From Actinoplanes sichuanensis (GTDB taxonomy: Bacteria; Actinomycetota; Actinomycetes; Mycobacteriales; Micromonosporaceae), in contig NZ_AP028461.1 of NCBI RefSeq assembly GCF_033097365.1, forward strand, positions 62,001 through 126,000: DNA of 64,000 nucleotides. The letters are read 5' to 3'. The notes under the pieces were generated by a model that saw only the letters and a program-made list of their open reading frames with translations, had not been told where the DNA came from and searched no databases. Each line of letters opens with the position of its first letter. Position 1 is the first letter of the stretch. This document shows, piece by piece, positions 61,002 to 64,000 of the stretch. Position numbers and translations under genes: made by a program.

Positions 61002-64000
61002 ATGAGACTCAAAGCCATTGCCGCAACGCTGGCCACCCTGGTCGGCCTGAGCCTGCTCCCGACCCTGCCGGCGTACGCGGCGGACCCGGACGCCGCCGAC
61101 AAGATCGCGCCGAGCCTGACCGACCGGTTCCGTACGCAGCCGTCCGCCGACTTCTGGATCACCTTCGAGACCGGCGCCGACCTCGCACCGGCCACGAAGA
61201 TCGCCGACTGGACCGCTCGTGGCCGGTTCGTCTACGACGCGCTGACCGCGGCGGCGAAGAACTCCGTGGCGTCGGTCGCCCCCGAACTGGACCGGGCCGG
61301 TGTCAAGTACACCTCCTATCCGATCGCCAACGCCGTGCTGGTCAAGGGCGGCACCGAGAAACTCGCCCTCGACGTGGCGGCCCGGGTGCAGGTCGCCGAG
61401 ATCCACGCGACACCGCAGGTCGCGCTGGTCGACCCGGTGGACGAGAAGATCACCGTCGAGCGGTCCGCCGCTGAGGACACCGTCACGTGGGGTCTGGAGG
61501 CCATCCACGCCCCGCAGGCGTGGGCGATGGGCGCCACCGGTGCCGGCATCACCGTGTCCAACCTCGACTCGGGCGTGCAGTTCGACCACCCCGCCCTGGC
61601 CCGCCAGTACCGCGGCGCGAAGCCGGACGGCACCGTCGATCACAACTACAACTGGATGGCCACCCGCGGCTCGTGCACGGCCGCACCCTGCGACGACAAC
61701 GGGCACGGCACGCACACCATGGGCACCATGGTCGGCGTCGACGGCGCCGACCACGTCGGCGTCGCACCCGACGCGCGGTGGATCGCGACCGACGGCTGCT
61801 GTACGAGCAGCGGCGTCGAGTCGCTGCTGCGGTCCGGTTGGTGGCTGCTCGCTCCGACCGACGTCCAGGGCGACAACCCCGACCCGTCCCAGCGGCCGCA
61901 CGTCATCAACAACTCGTGGGGTCAGAACGTCGAACACGACTTCGACGGCTTCTTCGAGGCCATCGACGAGGCCTGGACCGCCGCCGGCATCTTCAGCGTC
62001 TGGTCGTCCGGCAACACCTCGCCGTACGCGGCCTGCGACACCGTCTCCACGCCCGGCGCCGCCGGGAGCGCCTACTCCGTCGGTGCCCTCTCGCCGGGCG
62101 GCACACTCGCGTCGTTCTCCCGCAAGGGCGAGGGCGACGGCGGCCGGATCAAGCCGGAGATCTCCGCACCGGGCGACGGCGTCCGCTCGTCCTACCCGAA
62201 CAACGGCTACGTCGAGATGTCCGGTACGTCGATGGCGGCACCGCACGTCGCCGGTGCCGTCGCGGCGCTCTGGAGCTACGACCCGACCCTGATCGGGCAG
62301 GTCGACGAGACCCGCCGCCTGCTCGGCGAGTCGGCCGTCGACGTCGACGACACCGAGTGCGGCGGCACCGCCGAGATCAACAACAAGTACGGCGAGGGCC
62401 GGCTCGACCTGGTCCGCCTGCTGGAGCTCGCACCCCGCGAGGGCGGCACCCTCACCGGTGTCGTCACCGCGAACGGCGCCCCGGTGCCGGCCGCCGACGT
62501 GACGATCAGCGGACCGTTCAGCCGGTCGATCGGCACCGACGCCGACGGCCGGTTCACCACGAACCTCCCGGTCGGCGACTACCGGCTCAGCACCAGGGTC
62601 TTCGGCTACCTGACCGCGACCGCCGACGTCACGATCACCCTCGGCCGGGACACCCCGGTCACCCTGCCGCTCACCGCCGCCGCACGGCACGACGTCAGCG
62701 GCCGGGTCGTCGACGACAAGCAACGGCCCGTCCCGAACGCCGACGTCACCGTCAAGGACACGCCACTGAAGCCGGTACGCACGGATGCCGACGGCAGGTT
62801 CACCATCACCGCCGTCCCCGAGGGCGGGTACGCCCTGGCCGTCGAACCCAACGCCTGCTTCTCACCCCGGACCGTCCCGCTGACCGTCGGCGCGCGCAAC
62901 GAGCCGTCCGAGATCCCGGTCGGGTTGATCGTCGACGGAGGCGGCTACAGCTGTGCCGTCGCCGAGGGCGAACACCTGCGCGGCACCGACCAGGTCACCT
63001 TCAGCGGCGGTGTGTGGGCCACGGTGAAACTGCCGTTCCCGATCGCGCTCTACAACGGCAGCCACGACACCCTCGGCGTCGGCCTGCGCGGGGTCATCGC
63101 CCCGGACGGCAGCACCGGACCCGGCTACGGTGGTGCCGGCATCTTCCCGCTCTACGTCGAGACCCCGGTCGAGTTCGCCCCGGGCGGCGGTGTCTTCACG
63201 GCGGCCACCAAGGTCGACGGTGAGGACGCGTTCGTCATCGAGTACCGCAACGCCAAGCTCTGGTCCTGGCCGACCCGGGCGGAATACACCGAGCCGGTCG
63301 ACTTCTCGGCCACGCTCACCCGCTCCGGCACGGTGATCTTCGGGTACGGCGACGGCATCGGCGGCGACGACCCGGTGACCGCCGGCCTGCACGCCGTCAC
63401 CGGTATCCAGGGCTGGGCCGGTGTCGACGGCATCCGGTTCTCCGACCACGCCCCGGTACTGCACGACGGCATGATCGTCACCTACGACATGCCCGACTTC
63501 GGGTACCTCGACGCGACCGTCGTCGACCAGAACGACGGGCTGCCGGTCGCCGGGGCGAAGGTCTCCGTCAGCAACGCCGACGGGCTGGTCGAGGCCGTCA
63601 CCACCAACGGGACCGGCCTCGTGCATCGCCAGCTCCCGGTCGGCGACTACACCATGACCGTCGAGGCACCGAACTACACGACCGTGGCGTACCCCTTCGC
63701 GCTGAAGGAGCTCTACGCGAAGGCGACCATCGACGTGCGCCTGACCACGGGTGCCGCCGGGCTGAAGACCGACGGTCTGGACGCGCTGCTGGGCACCGAC
63801 CAGAACGGCGTGGGTTCGCTGACGCTGACCAACAACGGATCGGCGCCTCTCACGTACAACCTGGGTGAAGCCGCCCGGCACCCCGAACTCGACGCCGCGG
63901 GTGCCACCGCGCGCACCGGCACGGGCGCGGTCGGCTCGATCGACCTCGCGGCGTGGAAGGCCGGGGCGAGCGGCATGAAGCCGTCGAACGTCGACGGCAA
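61002..64000 (+). CDS. secreted subtilase (S8) with carboxypeptidase-regulatory domains, partial
   Basis: The frame opens at ATG 61002 (GGAAGGGA upstream) and stays open to the window edge, at least 999 residues. A signal peptide (about 1-27, ending AYAADP) and an I9-like propeptide (about 30-150) precede the subtilisin domain (about 160-480). The triad is visible as Asp in VSNLDSGVQ, His in DNGHGTHTMG and Ser in SGTSMAAPH. The domain resembles bacillopeptidase F (WGLEAIHAPQAWAMG). Two or more carboxypeptidase-regulatory-like beta modules follow (LTGVVTANGAPVPAADV, VSGRVVDDKQRPVPNADV), then a large beta-rich region. It is an extracellular protease; the C-terminus is outside the window. Confidence 0.93.
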   Translation, partial: MRLKAIAATLATLVGLSLLPTLPAYAADPDAADKIAPSLTDRFRTQPSADFWITFETGADLAPATKIADWTARGRFVYDALTAAAKNSVASVAPELDRAGVKYTSYPIANAVLVKGGTEKLALDVAARVQVAEIHATPQVALVDPVDEKITVERSAAEDTVTWGLEAIHAPQAWAMGATGAGITVSNLDSGVQFDHPALARQYRGAKPDGTVDHNYNWMATRGSCTAAPCDDNGHGTHTMGTMVGVDGADHVGVAPDARWIATDGCCTSSGVESLLRSGWWLLAPTDVQGDNPDPSQRPHVINNSWGQNVEHDFDGFFEAIDEAWTAAGIFSVWSSGNTSPYAACDTVSTPGAAGSAYSVGALSPGGTLASFSRKGEGDGGRIKPEISAPGDGVRSSYPNNGYVEMSGTSMAAPHVAGAVAALWSYDPTLIGQVDETRRLLGESAVDVDDTECGGTAEINNKYGEGRLDLVRLLELAPREGGTLTGVVTANGAPVPAADVTISGPFSRSIGTDADGRFTTNLPVGDYRLSTRVFGYLTATADVTITLGRDTPVTLPLTAAARHDVSGRVVDDKQRPVPNADVTVKDTPLKPVRTDADGRFTITAVPEGGYALAVEPNACFSPRTVPLTVGARNEPSEIPVGLIVDGGGYSCAVAEGEHLRGTDQVTFSGGVWATVKLPFPIALYNGSHDTLGVGLRGVIAPDGSTGPGYGGAGIFPLYVETPVEFAPGGGVFTAATKVDGEDAFVIEYRNAKLWSWPTRAEYTEPVDFSATLTRSGTVIFGYGDGIGGDDPVTAGLHAVTGIQGWAGVDGIRFSDHAPVLHDGMIVTYDMPDFGYLDATVVDQNDGLPVAGAKVSVSNADGLVEAVTTNGTGLVHRQLPVGDYTMTVEAPNYTTVAYPFALKELYAKATIDVRLTTGAAGLKTDGLDALLGTDQNGVGSLTLTNNGSAPLTYNLGEAARHPELDAAGATARTGTGAVGSIDLAAWKAGASGMKPSNVDG

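Noticed and set aside
61487..63223. 578-codon plus-strand open frame within the subtilase
   Set aside because: It lies in another frame of the protease gene. The protease frame has the full catalytic triad and a signal peptide and remains open to the window edge.

Overview
The window is about 70 percent G+C with dense, mostly short-spaced genes, many GTG starts and overlapping stop/start junctions. It reads as a filamentous actinomycete. A GlnR orthologue, a conservon-type signalling operon, an ALF-repeat secreted protein, a LAL regulator, many secreted glycan hydrolases and a methyl-accepting chemotaxis protein together suggest Micromonosporaceae, with Actinoplanes or a close motile relative as the best guess. 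I see no rRNA, tRNA, CRISPR array, prophage or insertion sequence.

Layout. 0.2-4.3 kb: a large secreted ALF-repeat/coiled-coil protein with an unrecognised C-terminal domain, translationally coupled to a membrane-anchored partner. 4.3-7.9 kb: a membrane-anchored NHL-type propeller protein, then an MFS exporter and a TetR repressor with an AcrR-like palindrome between them. 7.9-10.9 kb: a conservon (sensor kinase, Roadblock, DUF742) without the usual GTPase gene. 11-20.3 kb: nitroreductase, small membrane proteins, an ABC-2 exporter divergent from a two-component system, and a quinone oxidoreductase with its MarR/XRE regulators. This stretch carries four intergenic minisatellite arrays and one in-frame array inside the oxidoreductase gene. 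20.4-30.5 kb: a sugar-acid catabolic region with an IclR regulator, a Tat-lipoprotein binding protein, a single-chain fused sugar permease, SMP-30 lactonase, IlvD/EDD dehydratase, FAH-fold enzyme, ThuA-like protein and Gfo/Idh/MocA dehydrogenase. It resembles a non-phosphorylative pentose or sugar-acid pathway. 30.4-39.7 kb: GlnR, a frameshifted small gene, an M14 carboxypeptidase, a GH6 cellulase divergent from a CebR-like repressor with two operators, a patatin and a chemoreceptor.

39.8-50 kb: a LacI-controlled sugar ABC importer operon ending in an SGNH esterase. Next comes an ECF sigma factor fused to a zinc-finger anti-sigma segment, one membrane helix and an extracellular AbfB (arabinofuranose-binding) domain. 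It is divergent from a GH10 xylanase and a GH62 arabinofuranosidase, suggesting a one-protein arabinoxylan sensor. 50-64 kb: pyridoxal kinase, a secreted serine protease, a three-gene operon of a GT-A-like protein, GNAT and MFS exporter, a Uma2 nuclease-like gene, debris of a propeller gene, an AAA/DUF4143 ATPase behind direct repeats, a LAL regulator and a large subtilase that runs off the right edge.

The genes combine into plant-polymer degradation outside the cell (GH6, GH10, GH62, proteases), uptake of products by two ABC importers that lack their own ATPase, and intracellular catabolism, under LacI, IclR, GlnR and sigma-factor control. Strongest candidates for something new are the sigma-AbfB/xylanase locus, the 11-19 kb minisatellite cluster, the fused permease in the sugar-acid cluster, and the 52.2-55.1 kb operon. 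All assignments come from reading the sequence; no searches were run.
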